A stretch of DNA of 32,243 nt from positions 1-32,243 of the forward strand of contig JAEUUV010000215.1 in assembly GCA_016787285.1 (NCBI GenBank), in the 5' to 3' direction. This DNA comes from Saprospiraceae bacterium (GTDB lineage Bacteria > Bacteroidota > Bacteroidia > Chitinophagales > Saprospiraceae). Positions 1-7,096 of this stretch are shown piece after piece. Both the position numbers and the translations under genes were made by a program. The notes beneath the pieces are model-generated. The model worked only from the letters and a program-made list of their open reading frames with translations. It did not search any database and was not told the origin of the DNA. Position 1 is the first letter of the stretch, and the number at the start of each line of letters is the position of its first letter.

Positions 1-2
1 TC

Positions 3-191
3 GAACTCCGCGAGCAGCATCCGGAGGTACAATCTGGTTTTCACATGAGCAAAAAACACTGGAACACCGTGGATTTTGAAGGTTCGCTGGACGACCGTAC
101 GCTCCGGCATCTTATTGACCATTCCTACGAGCAGGTGGTGAAAACACTGAAAAAAGCGGAACGGGAGGCGCTTGAGCGTGCGGAGTTTTAA
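3..191 (+). CDS. MmcQ/YjbR-family protein, C-terminal part (partial)
   Basis: The left edge cuts this gene; the last 62 codons are visible and end in TAA. The readable peptide contains the segment HMSKKHWNTVDFEGS followed by LRHLIDHSYEQVV. This is the typical C-terminal pattern of the MmcQ/YjbR (CyaY-like fold) family, where a conserved K-H-W-N-(S/T)-V is followed by a D-H-S-Y-x-x-V helix. The family is small (about 115-120 residues), so roughly half is present. It is often called DNA-binding on structural grounds, but its cellular role is unclear. No upstream context is visible. Confidence 0.8.
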   Translation, partial: ELREQHPEVQSGFHMSKKHWNTVDFEGSLDDRTLRHLIDHSYEQVVKTLKKAEREALERAEF

Positions 192-234
192 GTGTCACAT
201 AGGCTCACAGAGTTTGAGAGGACACTATTAACAA

Positions 235-837
235 CTACTCTAACCACAGTAGCGCCAAACCCGACACAATTAGCGTGATACCGGTGATGAGACCGGCGTT
301 GTGTTCCCAGGCGTGCCAGTCGAGCCGCTTCAGGCCGTGCAGGGCCAGATAGACCCAAACAAGCATGCCGGCGATGGTGACCAACCCGTAAAGCAATGCC
401 ATCAGGGCGACAAAGCCCAAACCATACTGGCCGGCGGCCAGGAAGTATCCTTCAATTTCGAGACACGGTGACAGGAACATGGCTGCCGCAAGAGTGCCGA
501 TCACGCCCCAGCGTGTGGATTGCCGGTGCAGGTGAAAGTGGTGGTGCCGGTAGTGCTGGTACAGGTAAAAAATACCAAGTATGCCAAGCAATACAGGGGC
601 AAACCAATGGGTGAATGCTTCCAGACTCTGTGCCAATACTCCACCGAGCGCGGCCAATGCAAGTCCGACCAATACCGTGCTCAGGACGTGCGCTACCCCG
701 GTGAGAAAGGTAATCCAAAGCGTTTTGCGAGCCGACCAGCCCTCCTGACGACCAATAGCCAACACTGGCAGCCAGTGGCTGGGGATGAGGGCGTGGAAAA
801 AACTAAGCAGCAAACTCCCAATCAAAAGGGTACTCAT
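235..837 (-). CDS. Polytopic membrane protein, NicO/RcnA/SafE-like, with His-rich loop
   Basis: A 200-residue integral membrane protein with about six hydrophobic segments. The first segment carries HALIPSHW (residues 15-22), which resembles the His-containing first-helix motif of NicO/RcnA-type nickel/cobalt exporters and TauE/SafE-like proteins. A strongly His-rich hydrophilic stretch (about residues 94-105, YQHYRHHHFHLH) follows the third segment and would suit transition-metal binding. A conserved-looking FLSPCLEIEGYF segment lies near residue 121. Metal transport is inferred from these motifs; the substrate is unknown. It lies 21 bp downstream of the small gene at 859-1164 on the same strand, so the two are probably co-transcribed. 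Confidence 0.7.
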   Translation of the reverse strand: MSTLLIGSLLLSFFHALIPSHWLPVLAIGRQEGWSARKTLWITFLTGVAHVLSTVLVGLALAALGGVLAQSLEAFTHWFAPVLLGILGIFYLYQHYRHHHFHLHRQSTRWGVIGTLAAAMFLSPCLEIEGYFLAAGQYGLGFVALMALLYGLVTIAGMLVWVYLALHGLKRLDWHAWEHNAGLITGITLIVSGLALLWLE

Positions 838-858
838 CTGTAAAGATTTTTTGGGAAA

Positions 859-1164
859 TCAGGCGTGGTGAATGGTTACGTCGGCCATCAACTCGGCTGA
901 AACCGGATCGGCGTATAACCCGTAAGCATTTAAAGAAAACCCCTTTTGCCCGTTTTTACCTACAACAGCATACAACACAACGTTGTCCTCCGGATTGGTA
1001 AACCCTTCAAAGCGATATACCTCTGTGATTTCAAACTCATCCGGGTGCAGGTGCAGCCGACCGGAAGCGTACCCTGCCTGATTTGCCTTTAAATCAAAAT
1101 CAATGGTATAGCCCCTGTTTGCCAAATCGTCAAGCGCTTCGACGAGTGTGCTGTAGCGTTTCAT
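859..1164 (-). CDS. Small conserved protein, often mislabelled phosphoribosylpyrophosphate synthetase
   Basis: A 101-residue soluble protein starting MKRYSTLVEALDDLANRGYT, with the conserved blocks LHPDEFEITEVYRFEG and VLYAVVGKNGQKGFSLNAYGLYAD. I recognise it as a small family widespread in Bacteroidota. Databases often name it phosphoribosylpyrophosphate synthetase, but it is far too short and lacks the PRPP-binding loop, so that name should not be trusted. Its real function is unknown. It is the first gene of a minus-strand pair with the membrane protein at 235-837. A near-match to the -7 element (GACCTTTG, one mismatch) lies just upstream of its start. Confidence 0.75.
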   Translation of the reverse strand: MKRYSTLVEALDDLANRGYTIDFDLKANQAGYASGRLHLHPDEFEITEVYRFEGFTNPEDNVVLYAVVGKNGQKGFSLNAYGLYADPVSAELMADVTIHHA

Positions 1165-1273
1165 GTTGGCAAAGGTCGGAATTTTTTCGGGCTAAACTTC
1201 TTATGAAACCTTGACAAAGCGTCGGAATTTCGGCCCTTCAAGTGTATCGTCTTAACCTGACCAATATAACACC

Positions 1274-2242
1274 ATGCTCATCCATTTTTTCTTTATCGTA
1301 CTCGGCGTCGCGTTGGTCACCTACGGCGCCAAATTTCTGGTCGAGGGGGCTTCTTCCCTGGCAAAGCGGTTCGACGTATCCGACATGGTTATCGGTCTGA
1401 CGGTGGTTTCTTTCGGCACCTCTGCGCCGGAGATGATTGTCTCCGTGCTCGCTGCCGCTAACGGCACTCCCGAAGTTGCTATCGGTAACGTCATCGGCAG
1501 TAACACGGCCAACATCTGCCTGATTCTTGGCTTGACAGCCATTCTGCAGCCACTTCGTATCCGCTACAACACCATTTGGAAAGACATCCCCTTCAGTTTT
1601 GTCGGCATTATCGTGGCGCTGTTTATGGCCGGCGATCTTTGGCTGGATCAGTCGTCCATTGCCGTGATAACCCGCTCGGAAGGGCTGGTGCTGCTTTGTT
1701 TTTTTGCCATTTACATGTACTACGTCATCAACCTGGCCCGAAAAGGCACCGGTGCGGGCATCGTGACCGAGGAGGTGAAACACAAGCCCTTGTGGCTGGC
1801 CATCGGCATGGTAGTGGCCGGATTGGCCGGGCTGGTATACGGCGGCAAGTTTATGGTGGACGCCGCAATTGCCATTGCGCGCGGGTTCGGGATCAGCGAA
1901 GCCATCATCGGCCTGACGCTGGTGGCCGTAGGTACCTCTGTGCCCGAACTGGCTACCTCCATCGTGGCCGCGCTGAAAGGCCGGGGCGATATGGCCATAG
2001 GCAACGTGGTCGGCTCCAATATCTTCAATATCTTTTTCATCCTTGGCACCAGCGCAACGGTGGCCCCGCTTCCGATCGGGAATATCACACTGGTTGATTT
2101 CGGGGTATGCATCGCCGCCACCCTGCTCATGTTCATCGCCGGCTTTGTGATGAAGCCCAACATCATGTACCGGCCTAAAGGCTGGGTGCTGCTCGGTTTT
2201 TATGTGGTTTACCTTGGCTGGCTGGTCTCGCAGGCTGCGTGA
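1274..2242 (+). CDS. Calcium/sodium antiporter, YrbG/CaCA family
   Basis: A 322-residue inner-membrane antiporter with the internal two-fold repeat of the Ca2+/cation antiporter family. The alpha-1 repeat holds GTSAPE (48-53) and GNVIGSN (71-77); the alpha-2 repeat holds GTSVPE (220-225) and GNVVGSNIFN (from 243). These acidic and asparagine residues form the ion-binding centre in family members such as NCX_Mj. About ten transmembrane helices are predicted by eye, with a hydrophilic loop near residues 155-172. The length is normal for bacterial YrbG-type proteins. It probably exports Ca2+ in exchange for Na+ or H+. It is monocistronic and converges with the oxidoreductase gene, leaving 20 bp between stop codons. 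The long antisense open frame over it is a shadow. Confidence 0.92.
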   Translation: MLIHFFFIVLGVALVTYGAKFLVEGASSLAKRFDVSDMVIGLTVVSFGTSAPEMIVSVLAAANGTPEVAIGNVIGSNTANICLILGLTAILQPLRIRYNTIWKDIPFSFVGIIVALFMAGDLWLDQSSIAVITRSEGLVLLCFFAIYMYYVINLARKGTGAGIVTEEVKHKPLWLAIGMVVAGLAGLVYGGKFMVDAAIAIARGFGISEAIIGLTLVAVGTSVPELATSIVAALKGRGDMAIGNVVGSNIFNIFFILGTSATVAPLPIGNITLVDFGVCIAATLLMFIAGFVMKPNIMYRPKGWVLLGFYVVYLGWLVSQAA

Positions 2243-2262
2243 TCTGGATTTAGCCCAGCGGA

Positions 2263-3375
2263 TCACACGATTTTTTCGATCTCGTAAATTGAATTCACCT
2301 TGCCGGCAAACAGGCAGTACAGCCTGGGTCGTTCGCAGAGCATGGAGATTTCCGTGGGACGACCGTCGTCAATGTAGCTCGCTTTCAACTTGGATTTTAT
2401 GGTGAAATACGAAAACAGGTGTTCGAAATGCACCGATTCGGCAAAGTATTGCTGCATTTGCCGGAGCATTTTGTAGGCATTGCTGGGCGGGCGCCGCTCG
2501 CACTCCGTGCAAATTCCCGGCGCTTCGGGGCGGCAACTTGGGTCCAGTTCCGGCTGCTGGCAATCGAAGCGCGGCAGGTTGTCGTACGAAATCTTGTGGT
2601 GCGTGTATGCCACCGACGACAGCGACAACAAGCCGCTCAACCCGTAGGGCATGATGGAGCCGAACGGCCCGTCCATGACGGTCAGGCCCATGTCGCAAAA
2701 CTGCCCGGACGTGATGAACGCGATCTCCGAAATTTCGTGGGTCAGGTCAATGTCCCGCACGCCGAAGAGCCGGTTGACCGCATTGGTGGCGGCGTAGGTG
2801 GCGTTGATAACTATTGGAGTTTTGAGTTTTGAGTTTTGAGTTTTGAGTTGCCAATCGGCACCATCGGCACTTGCTTGAATGATCCGGGTGTTTTTAAAAA
2901 CAGCAATATTGGCGTGTGCTTCCACGCGGCTGCGGTAGTACTCGCCCAGCAGCACCGGATCGAAGGAGTACTCCACGGTTTTGTACAGCGCTTCGAGGCG
3001 GTTGAAATTGAACAAAGGATGTTCCGTAACACGTTCGCAGGGAATGTTCAGGTGCCGGCAAAACCGCTCGAACTGCTGCGGATCGGTGAACGAGCCGAAG
3101 CGGTCAATGGCGTAGTATTTTTCAAAAGCGAAGTTTACAAACTGCCGGTGCTCGGCGGTGAAACGCTCCTTGTGTTCGTCGCTCAAGGCTGCCGTCGCCA
3201 CCGAACGCGGGTAATGGTAGCCGCCATGCAAACGCGCCTGATTCACCAGGGACGCCTTCTGAAACAAACGCGCCTCCTTCTCCAATAGCGCCACCCGGGC
3301 ACCCTTGCCCGCCAGGTACAGGGCGGCATAACAACCGAAAATGCCCCCGCCAATTACTATGGCATCGTATCGCAT
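2263..3375 (-). CDS. FAD-dependent oxidoreductase (DAO-like) with internal heptamer repeat
   Basis: A 370-residue protein beginning MRYDAIVIGGGIFGCYAALYL. It has the dinucleotide-binding GxGxxG motif (residues 9-14) and an acidic end to the second strand, as in the D-amino-acid-oxidase superfamily. A second conserved block, VINATYAATN, matches the usual I-N-A-T-G flavin-contact region, though the glycine is replaced by tyrosine. Residues 176-186 (QLKTQNSKLKT) are encoded by tandem GAGTTTT heptamers (on the plus strand), an in-frame low-complexity insert in a loop just before that block. A Cys-rich segment (CRPEAPGICTEC) lies in the C-terminal third. An in-frame upstream ATG at 3483 exists, but the added 36 residues are only translated octamer repeat, so 3375 was chosen. 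It is the last gene of the glycosyltransferase-AKR unit; the substrate is unknown. Confidence 0.8.
   Translation of the reverse strand: MRYDAIVIGGGIFGCYAALYLAGKGARVALLEKEARLFQKASLVNQARLHGGYHYPRSVATAALSDEHKERFTAEHRQFVNFAFEKYYAIDRFGSFTDPQQFERFCRHLNIPCERVTEHPLFNFNRLEALYKTVEYSFDPVLLGEYYRSRVEAHANIAVFKNTRIIQASADGADWQLKTQNSKLKTPIVINATYAATNAVNRLFGVRDIDLTHEISEIAFITSGQFCDMGLTVMDGPFGSIMPYGLSGLLSLSSVAYTHHKISYDNLPRFDCQQPELDPSCRPEAPGICTECERRPPSNAYKMLRQMQQYFAESVHFEHLFSYFTIKSKLKASYIDDGRPTEISMLCERPRLYCLFAGKVNSIYEIEKIV
2817..2849. repeat. Heptamer tandem repeat GAGTTTT inside a coding region
   Basis: Four exact copies of GAGTTTT (2817-2844) plus a partial fifth. On the coding (minus) strand this is AAAACTC, translated as an alternating L-K-T-Q-N-S-K pattern. 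Because the unit is 7 bp, gain or loss of one unit would shift the frame of the oxidoreductase gene, while three units (21 bp) would keep it. Confidence 0.9.
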
Positions 3376-3376
3376 G

Positions 3377-3460
3377 GACTGGTTTGTTGGTTGATAGGTT
3401 GACTGGTTGACTGGTTGACTGGTTGATTGGTTGACTGGTTGATAGGTTGACTGGTTGACG
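3377..3460. repeat. Octamer array A: ten GACTGGTT-type units before the oxidoreductase start
   Basis: Ten consecutive 8-bp units plus a partial one, consensus GACTGGTT with variants GATTGGTT, GATAGGTT and TGTTGGTT. On the minus (transcribed) strand the units read AACCAGTC and end one base before the oxidoreductase ATG at 3375, so they form the immediate translation-initiation leader. The array is inverted relative to array B at 3498-3537. Confidence 0.95.
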
Positions 3461-3497
3461 TATTTTCTTCTAAACACGCCCATTTCTGAACATTCTC

Positions 3498-3537
3498 AAC
3501 CAGTCAACCAGTCAACCAATCAACCAATCAACCAGTC
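3498..3537. repeat. Octamer array B: five AACCAGTC/AACCAATC units, inverted to array A
   Basis: Five 8-bp units: AACCAGTC, AACCAGTC, AACCAATC, AACCAATC, AACCAGTC. The TGA stop codon and last codons of the aldo/keto reductase (minus strand, stop at 3528-3530) lie inside this array. In the minus-strand transcript it reads GACUGGUU and is complementary to array A, with about 37 nt between them, so a long imperfect hairpin is possible between the two genes. Confidence 0.95.
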
Positions 3538-4442
3538 AATTTTTTTATGGATGCAAAAACATCGGAGTAGTCAAAGGTGTCGAGGTTACGCCAAAAATCG
3601 AGCGTTTCCCGGAGTTGGGCTGCGGAAGCAACTCCGAGCACCAGACCGTTTATTTGTGGGTGCAAGCCCGCGGAAATCAGCCCGATGTGGTTCATGGTTC
3701 GAACCGGCGGACGTACAAAAGCGGTGTGCCACCGGGGTAATTCCGCTCGTATTTTTTCAAGTATGGTAGCCGCTTTTTCCGGATCGCCGCCGCGGGCGAG
3801 GAAGGTGCTGCCGGAAGGGTAGGGGCCTTCCAGTTTTAGTCCGCCGGCGTTGATGCCGTAGGCAAAGCGGCGGTTTGTTGCTTCCGAAAATCCGGCGTAC
3901 CGCAGCAAATCCGAGTGCAATACGTTGTGCTTGAGTTGAATGTCGAAATGCAGGTTCAGGTCTTTGTTGGCCTGTATGTATGCTTCCGGGTATTTTACAC
4001 CCGAAATGCCGGGTTGAAGCCCGAGTTCGGTTTGCACATTGGCCAGCGCCTCCAGCGTGCTGCGAATGGCGGCGATTTCGTCGCGGTTGTCCCAGTGCAG
4101 CATCAGCACACGCAGGTTTTTCCCGAAAAGGCGGGCATATTCCTCCGCTATCATGCGCACGAACGAAGGCGCCAGGTTGGTTTCCGGCGAGCGCGTGTTG
4201 TCGAGGCTGCCGATTTTCATCGTGATGTCGAGGTCGTGCAAACCATGCGCCCGGATGTATTCCAGCAGGATTTTTTCGGCTGCGCGGAAGTCAGCCGAAT
4301 TTTTGTTGATCGGGTAGTTGGTGGCGGCATCTACAGCGCGATGGCCGGCGGCCAGCCAGGCATCCAGTATCCGGAACGCTTCGTTGCGCGATACCGTCCA
4401 GCCCCACTGGGCTGTGCCGAGGAGCAGTTTTTTCTGTGTCAT
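3528..4442 (-). CDS. Aldo/keto reductase family protein
   Basis: A 304-residue protein starting MTQKKLLLGTAQWGWTVSRNEA. The four residues expected for the AKR catalytic tetrad can be placed: Asp38 (AVDAATNY), Tyr43, Lys76 (ITMKIG) and His116 (LMLHWDN), so it is probably an active NAD(P)H-dependent reductase of TIM-barrel fold. Its ATG overlaps the stop of the upstream glycosyltransferase by four bases (ATGA), which indicates translational coupling and selects this start over a longer frame that only reads antisense-like sequence. The C-terminus (KKLTG) and stop lie inside octamer array B, so the repeat has set the end of the protein. The substrate is unknown; the operon suggests a sugar or lipid-linked intermediate. 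Confidence 0.85.
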   Translation of the reverse strand: MTQKKLLLGTAQWGWTVSRNEAFRILDAWLAAGHRAVDAATNYPINKNSADFRAAEKILLEYIRAHGLHDLDITMKIGSLDNTRSPETNLAPSFVRMIAEEYARLFGKNLRVLMLHWDNRDEIAAIRSTLEALANVQTELGLQPGISGVKYPEAYIQANKDLNLHFDIQLKHNVLHSDLLRYAGFSEATNRRFAYGINAGGLKLEGPYPSGSTFLARGGDPEKAATILEKIRAELPRWHTAFVRPPVRTMNHIGLISAGLHPQINGLVLGVASAAQLRETLDFWRNLDTFDYSDVFASIKKLTG

Positions 4443-5161
4443 TTCGGTTTTCTTTTTTTCAAAACAGCCAGGGCCTGCAGGTACTGCCGTGCCAGACGCG
4501 GGATATTGACCTTGCTGCCGGAAGTATCGTCGGTCCAGCGCACGGGCAGTTCGCAGATGTTCAGGCCTTGCCACTCGGCCACGGCGAGCAGTTCGGTACT
4601 GAAAAACCAGCCGTTGCTCACGGCGCCACCGTCCATGACCTGCCGCACATGTTCGCGTTTCAGCCATTTGAACCCGCACATGCCGTCGGAGAAGCGGGTG
4701 CCGAGGTAGAATTTTACAATAAAATTGAACACCCGCGAGGTGATTTCCCGCTTCAGCGTACGGCCAATGACGACCGATTTCCGGTGCAGGCGCGAACCGT
4801 ACACGAGGTCGAAACCTTCGGTGGCCAGGGCGTTGTACGCCTGTATGAAGTGCGGCAGGTCGGTGGCGAGGTCAAGGTCCATGTAGCCCACGATATCAGC
4901 CCGGCTCTGCGACCAGGAAGATTTCAGTGCCAGTCCGACGCCGCGTTCGGGCACCCGCACGAGTCGCACCTCGGGTAGTTCGTCGGCCAACGCCAGCGCA
5001 ATGTGCGCGGTGTTGTCGGTGCTGCCGTTGTCGGCAATGACGATCCCCCATTGGCTGCGCTCCGGGAAGTGCGCGCAAAGAAATGTGTGCAGCGTTCGTA
5101 CCTGCCGGGCCAGGGTTTCTTCTTCGTTCAGAACGGGAATGGTGACGTCGAATGTGGGCAT
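4439..5161 (-). CDS. Family 2 glycosyltransferase (dolichyl-phosphate mannosyltransferase-like)
   Basis: A 240-residue GT-A fold glycosyltransferase. Visible motifs are IPVLNEEETL at the N-terminus, the nucleotide-sugar-binding ADNGSTDNT (43-51), the metal-binding D-L-D (95-97, in YMDLDLATDL), and the GMCGFKWL acceptor-side block. It has no C-terminal transmembrane helices and resembles the catalytic part of polyprenyl-phosphate hexose transferases. It probably transfers a sugar from an NDP-sugar to a lipid carrier. The start at 5161 gives the family-typical M-x-x-x-D-V-T-I-P-V-L-N onset; a longer frame upstream crosses the promoter. It is the first gene of a unit with the AKR (4-bp overlap) and the FAD oxidoreductase. 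An exact -7 element (TACATTTG, minus strand) lies at 5202-5209. Confidence 0.85.
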   Translation of the reverse strand: MPTFDVTIPVLNEEETLARQVRTLHTFLCAHFPERSQWGIVIADNGSTDNTAHIALALADELPEVRLVRVPERGVGLALKSSWSQSRADIVGYMDLDLATDLPHFIQAYNALATEGFDLVYGSRLHRKSVVIGRTLKREITSRVFNFIVKFYLGTRFSDGMCGFKWLKREHVRQVMDGGAVSNGWFFSTELLAVAEWQGLNICELPVRWTDDTSGSKVNIPRLARQYLQALAVLKKRKPK

Positions 5162-5201
5162 ACGTTTGTGCCTGGCGCACTCTTTTTTCAGCCGGCGCCG
5201 G

Positions 5202-5209
5202 CAAATGTA
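5202..5209 (-). promoter_or_regulatory. -7 promoter element TACATTTG for the glycosyltransferase unit
   Basis: The plus strand reads CAAATGTA, whose complement exactly matches the Bacteroidota -7 consensus TAnnTTTG. It would place the transcript start near 5198, about 37 nt before the glycosyltransferase ATG. I do not see a good -33 TTTG at the usual 19-21 nt spacing. Confidence 0.5.
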
Positions 5210-5229
5210 CAGACAACAAAACAGCCGCT

Positions 5230-5237
5230 TACTTTTG
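5230..5237 (+). promoter_or_regulatory. -7 promoter element TACTTTTG for the acyl-CoA reductase gene
   Basis: An exact match to TAnnTTTG on the plus strand, about 18 bp before the GTG start at 5255. It lies only 20 bp from the opposite-facing element at 5202-5209, so the two divergent promoters occupy the same short region. Confidence 0.5.
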
Positions 5238-5254
5238 CCCTGAAAATTGAACAC

Positions 5255-6283
5255 GTGACACGAAACGAACGCCTCGATCTATTAGCCGAACTCGGCGAAT
5301 ACCTGCTGGCCGAACCGGACAGCGCACAGCAAGCGGTTATTGTCAAATCGTACATGGACAACCGCTGGTTCACCGAAACCAATGTCCGCAACGCGCTGCA
5401 GGCCATTGCCCGTACTTTTTTGGATCGCAAAAAACTCGGCGCCTGGGCCGCCGGTTACGATTTGCCCGACCGGCTGCACCCCGACAAAACGGTAGCCCTG
5501 ATCATGGCCGGCAACATTCCGCTGGTGGGTTTTCACGACTGGCTGTGTGTGTTCGTAGCCGGACAACGGGCCAAAGTGAAACTTTCCGACAAGGACAAAC
5601 ACCTGCTGCCGTTTTTGGTGAAATGGCTGGGCGATCGGGCATTCGAGTCCTGGGAGTACACGGAATTTGTAGGCGAAAGCGACAAACTTTCCGATTTCGA
5701 TGCAGTCATTGCGACCGGCAGCAACAACACCGCTCGGTACTTCGAGCAGTACTTCGGCAAGTATCCGCACATCATTCGCCGCAACCGCAACGCCGTAGCC
5801 GTGCTCACCGGCTACGAAACCGCCGAAGACCTCCACGCCCTCGGACGCGATGTTTTCACCTACTTCGGTCTGGGCTGCCGGAATGTGTCCAAAATATACG
5901 TCCCGCACGGCTACCATTTCGATACCCTGCTGGAAGCCCTGCATGAGTACCGCGACATCATTCACCACGACAAGTACAAAAACAACTTCGACTACAATCT
6001 CACGCTGTACATTCTGAACAACCAACCTTACCAAAACAACGGGTGCCTCCTGTTGCGCGAAGACCCCGCCCTGCAAACCCGAATCGCGTCTGTGCACTAC
6101 GAGTACTACGACGATTTGCAGGACATTGACCACTTGCTCGCGGCCCGGAAAGATGAAATCCAGTGTGTGGTAAGTAAGGTGCGGTTGCATGATTTCGAGG
6201 CACTGCCTTTCGGGAAAAGTCAGGAGCCGGGATTGAACGACTATGCCGATGGCGTGGATGTGATGGCGTTTTTGGCGGGGTAA
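5255..6283 (+). CDS. LuxC-like acyl-CoA reductase
   Basis: About 342 residues from a GTG start (no ATG is available after the promoter; longer upstream reading is antisense to the glycosyltransferase). The protein matches the LuxC acyl-CoA reductase family: LIMAGNIPLVGFHDWL near residues 82-97, the nucleotide-site-like ATGSNNTARYFEQYF (from 153), and FGLGCRNVSKIYVP with the likely catalytic Cys208 that forms the acyl thioester. Such enzymes reduce acyl-CoA or acyl-thioester to aldehyde with NADPH. No luxD, luxE or luciferase partner is present; free-standing LuxC homologues are common in Bacteroidota and their substrate is not settled. It is transcribed divergently from the glycosyltransferase unit. 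Confidence 0.82.
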   Translation: MTRNERLDLLAELGEYLLAEPDSAQQAVIVKSYMDNRWFTETNVRNALQAIARTFLDRKKLGAWAAGYDLPDRLHPDKTVALIMAGNIPLVGFHDWLCVFVAGQRAKVKLSDKDKHLLPFLVKWLGDRAFESWEYTEFVGESDKLSDFDAVIATGSNNTARYFEQYFGKYPHIIRRNRNAVAVLTGYETAEDLHALGRDVFTYFGLGCRNVSKIYVPHGYHFDTLLEALHEYRDIIHHDKYKNNFDYNLTLYILNNQPYQNNGCLLLREDPALQTRIASVHYEYYDDLQDIDHLLAARKDEIQCVVSKVRLHDFEALPFGKSQEPGLNDYADGVDVMAFLAG

Positions 6284-6432
6284 GACCCTCTGTCTGCCAC
6301 GAAACCTGGCGCACTTTACATTTTGGTCAGGGAAAGAGATCTGCGCATTTCCTATCTTCGCCGCAAAACGAACAGCAGCCTTCCGGGAAACGAACCCCGG
6401 TGATTATTCACGCTGAACCAATACGCACCGCT

Positions 6433-6729
6433 ATGCCGGCCGATCTGCCCTACTCCTTTCAGTTTCTGGAAACTGCCACCGAGGTGCTCCGCGCGGTTGC
6501 ACATCCGCACCGCTTGCTGATTATTGAAATGTTGTATCAACAAAAATCGCTGAATGTGACAGAAATCTACGAACGCCTGGGAATTGAGCAGGCCGTAGCC
6601 AGTCATCATTTGCGCATCCTGAAAGACCGTGGTGTAGTGCAGGTGCGGCGCGACGGCAAAAACAGTTACTACTCGCTTACCCACGACGAGTATTTTAAAA
6701 TTCTGGAGGTGCTGGGTCGGGTGATTTGA
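6433..6729 (+). CDS. ArsR/SmtB-family winged-helix transcriptional regulator
   Basis: A 98-residue regulator (109 if a GTG at 6400 is used) with a single winged-helix domain: AVAHPHRLLIIEML, then NVTEIYERLGIEQAVASHHLRILKDRGVVQVRRDGKNSYYSL. This is the classic ArsR recognition helix (AVASHHLRIL) and beta-wing. The usual metal-site cysteines (ELCVCDL type) are absent, so it probably senses something other than metal, or acts through another site. A near-consensus -7 element (TATCTTCG, 6353-6360) precedes both possible starts. It lies about 370 bp upstream of the carboxylate block and could control it, but that is inference. Confidence 0.85.
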   Translation: MPADLPYSFQFLETATEVLRAVAHPHRLLIIEMLYQQKSLNVTEIYERLGIEQAVASHHLRILKDRGVVQVRRDGKNSYYSLTHDEYFKILEVLGRVI

Positions 6730-7096
6730 CCCCTTGTTTGGGGTTGTTTGGAATATTAAACTGATTCACGCTGCCAGATCTCACCTATTCAAAATAATTT
6801 TTTGTTTACGCCCATGCCCTTATCAGTCACTCGCAAAGACATGGCTCTTGGCATTTTTTGTGCAACCCGACAAAGAATTATATTTCAAATTTAGCCTATT
6901 TTATTCCTGTGTTCAAAATTTAAGCAATTTTAGGGTGCTGTTTCCGCTACACGGCAAACAATCTTTTATTTTTTGAAAAGATTTTTTAAAAATAAAAAAC
7001 AACATATACAGATATGTCAATACGTTTGTACCGTGATACGGCAATCCTTAATCCGGTCGCGAAACAACTTTCTACATTAATTTATCTGCTGACGTT
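6730..7096. other. AT-rich intergenic region before the MFS gene
   Basis: A 367-bp stretch that is clearly more AT-rich than its surroundings. A possible 80-codon frame at 6734-6976 has Phe/Cys-rich composition with no family resemblance, and I do not call it. The only structure I can support is the promoter region at 6981-7028. Confidence 0.6.
6981..7028 (+). promoter_or_regulatory. Promoter with AT tract, 16-bp palindrome and -7 element before the MFS gene
   Basis: An A/T tract (6981-7000) is followed by the interrupted palindrome ACATATACAGATATGT (7002-7017; six-base arms, four-base spacer) and an exact -7 element TACGTTTG (7021-7028). The predicted transcript start is near 7032, about 65 nt before the MFS ATG. 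The palindrome abuts the core promoter, where an activator or repressor would bind. A very similar arrangement precedes the propionyl-CoA synthetase gene at 14102-14160. Confidence 0.5.

Noticed and set aside
191-226. AGTGTC/GACACT inverted repeat after the YjbR-type gene
   Set aside because: Six-base arms with a loop of 24 bases and no T-run; could occur by chance.
859-1164. Annotation of the 101-residue protein as phosphoribosylpyrophosphate synthetase
   Set aside because: Too short and lacking the PRPP synthetase nucleotide and PRPP loops; the name appears to be a propagated misannotation.
1238-2266. Minus-strand frame of 342 codons opposite the Ca2+/Na+ antiporter
   Set aside because: Antisense shadow of a well-supported gene; composition rich in His, Gly and Asp with no domains.
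3376-3483. N-terminal extension of the oxidoreductase through the repeat (36 residues)
   Set aside because: The extension is only translated repeat (NQSTYQPV-type), while the ATG at 3375 begins exactly at the conserved flavin-binding strand.
3377-3537. Octamer arrays as a CRISPR array
   Set aside because: Units are only 8 bp and contiguous with no unique spacers; no cas genes are present.
6734-6976. 80-codon plus-strand frame after the ArsR-type regulator
   Set aside because: AT-rich, Phe/Cys-rich product with no signal peptide or motif; more likely non-coding promoter region.
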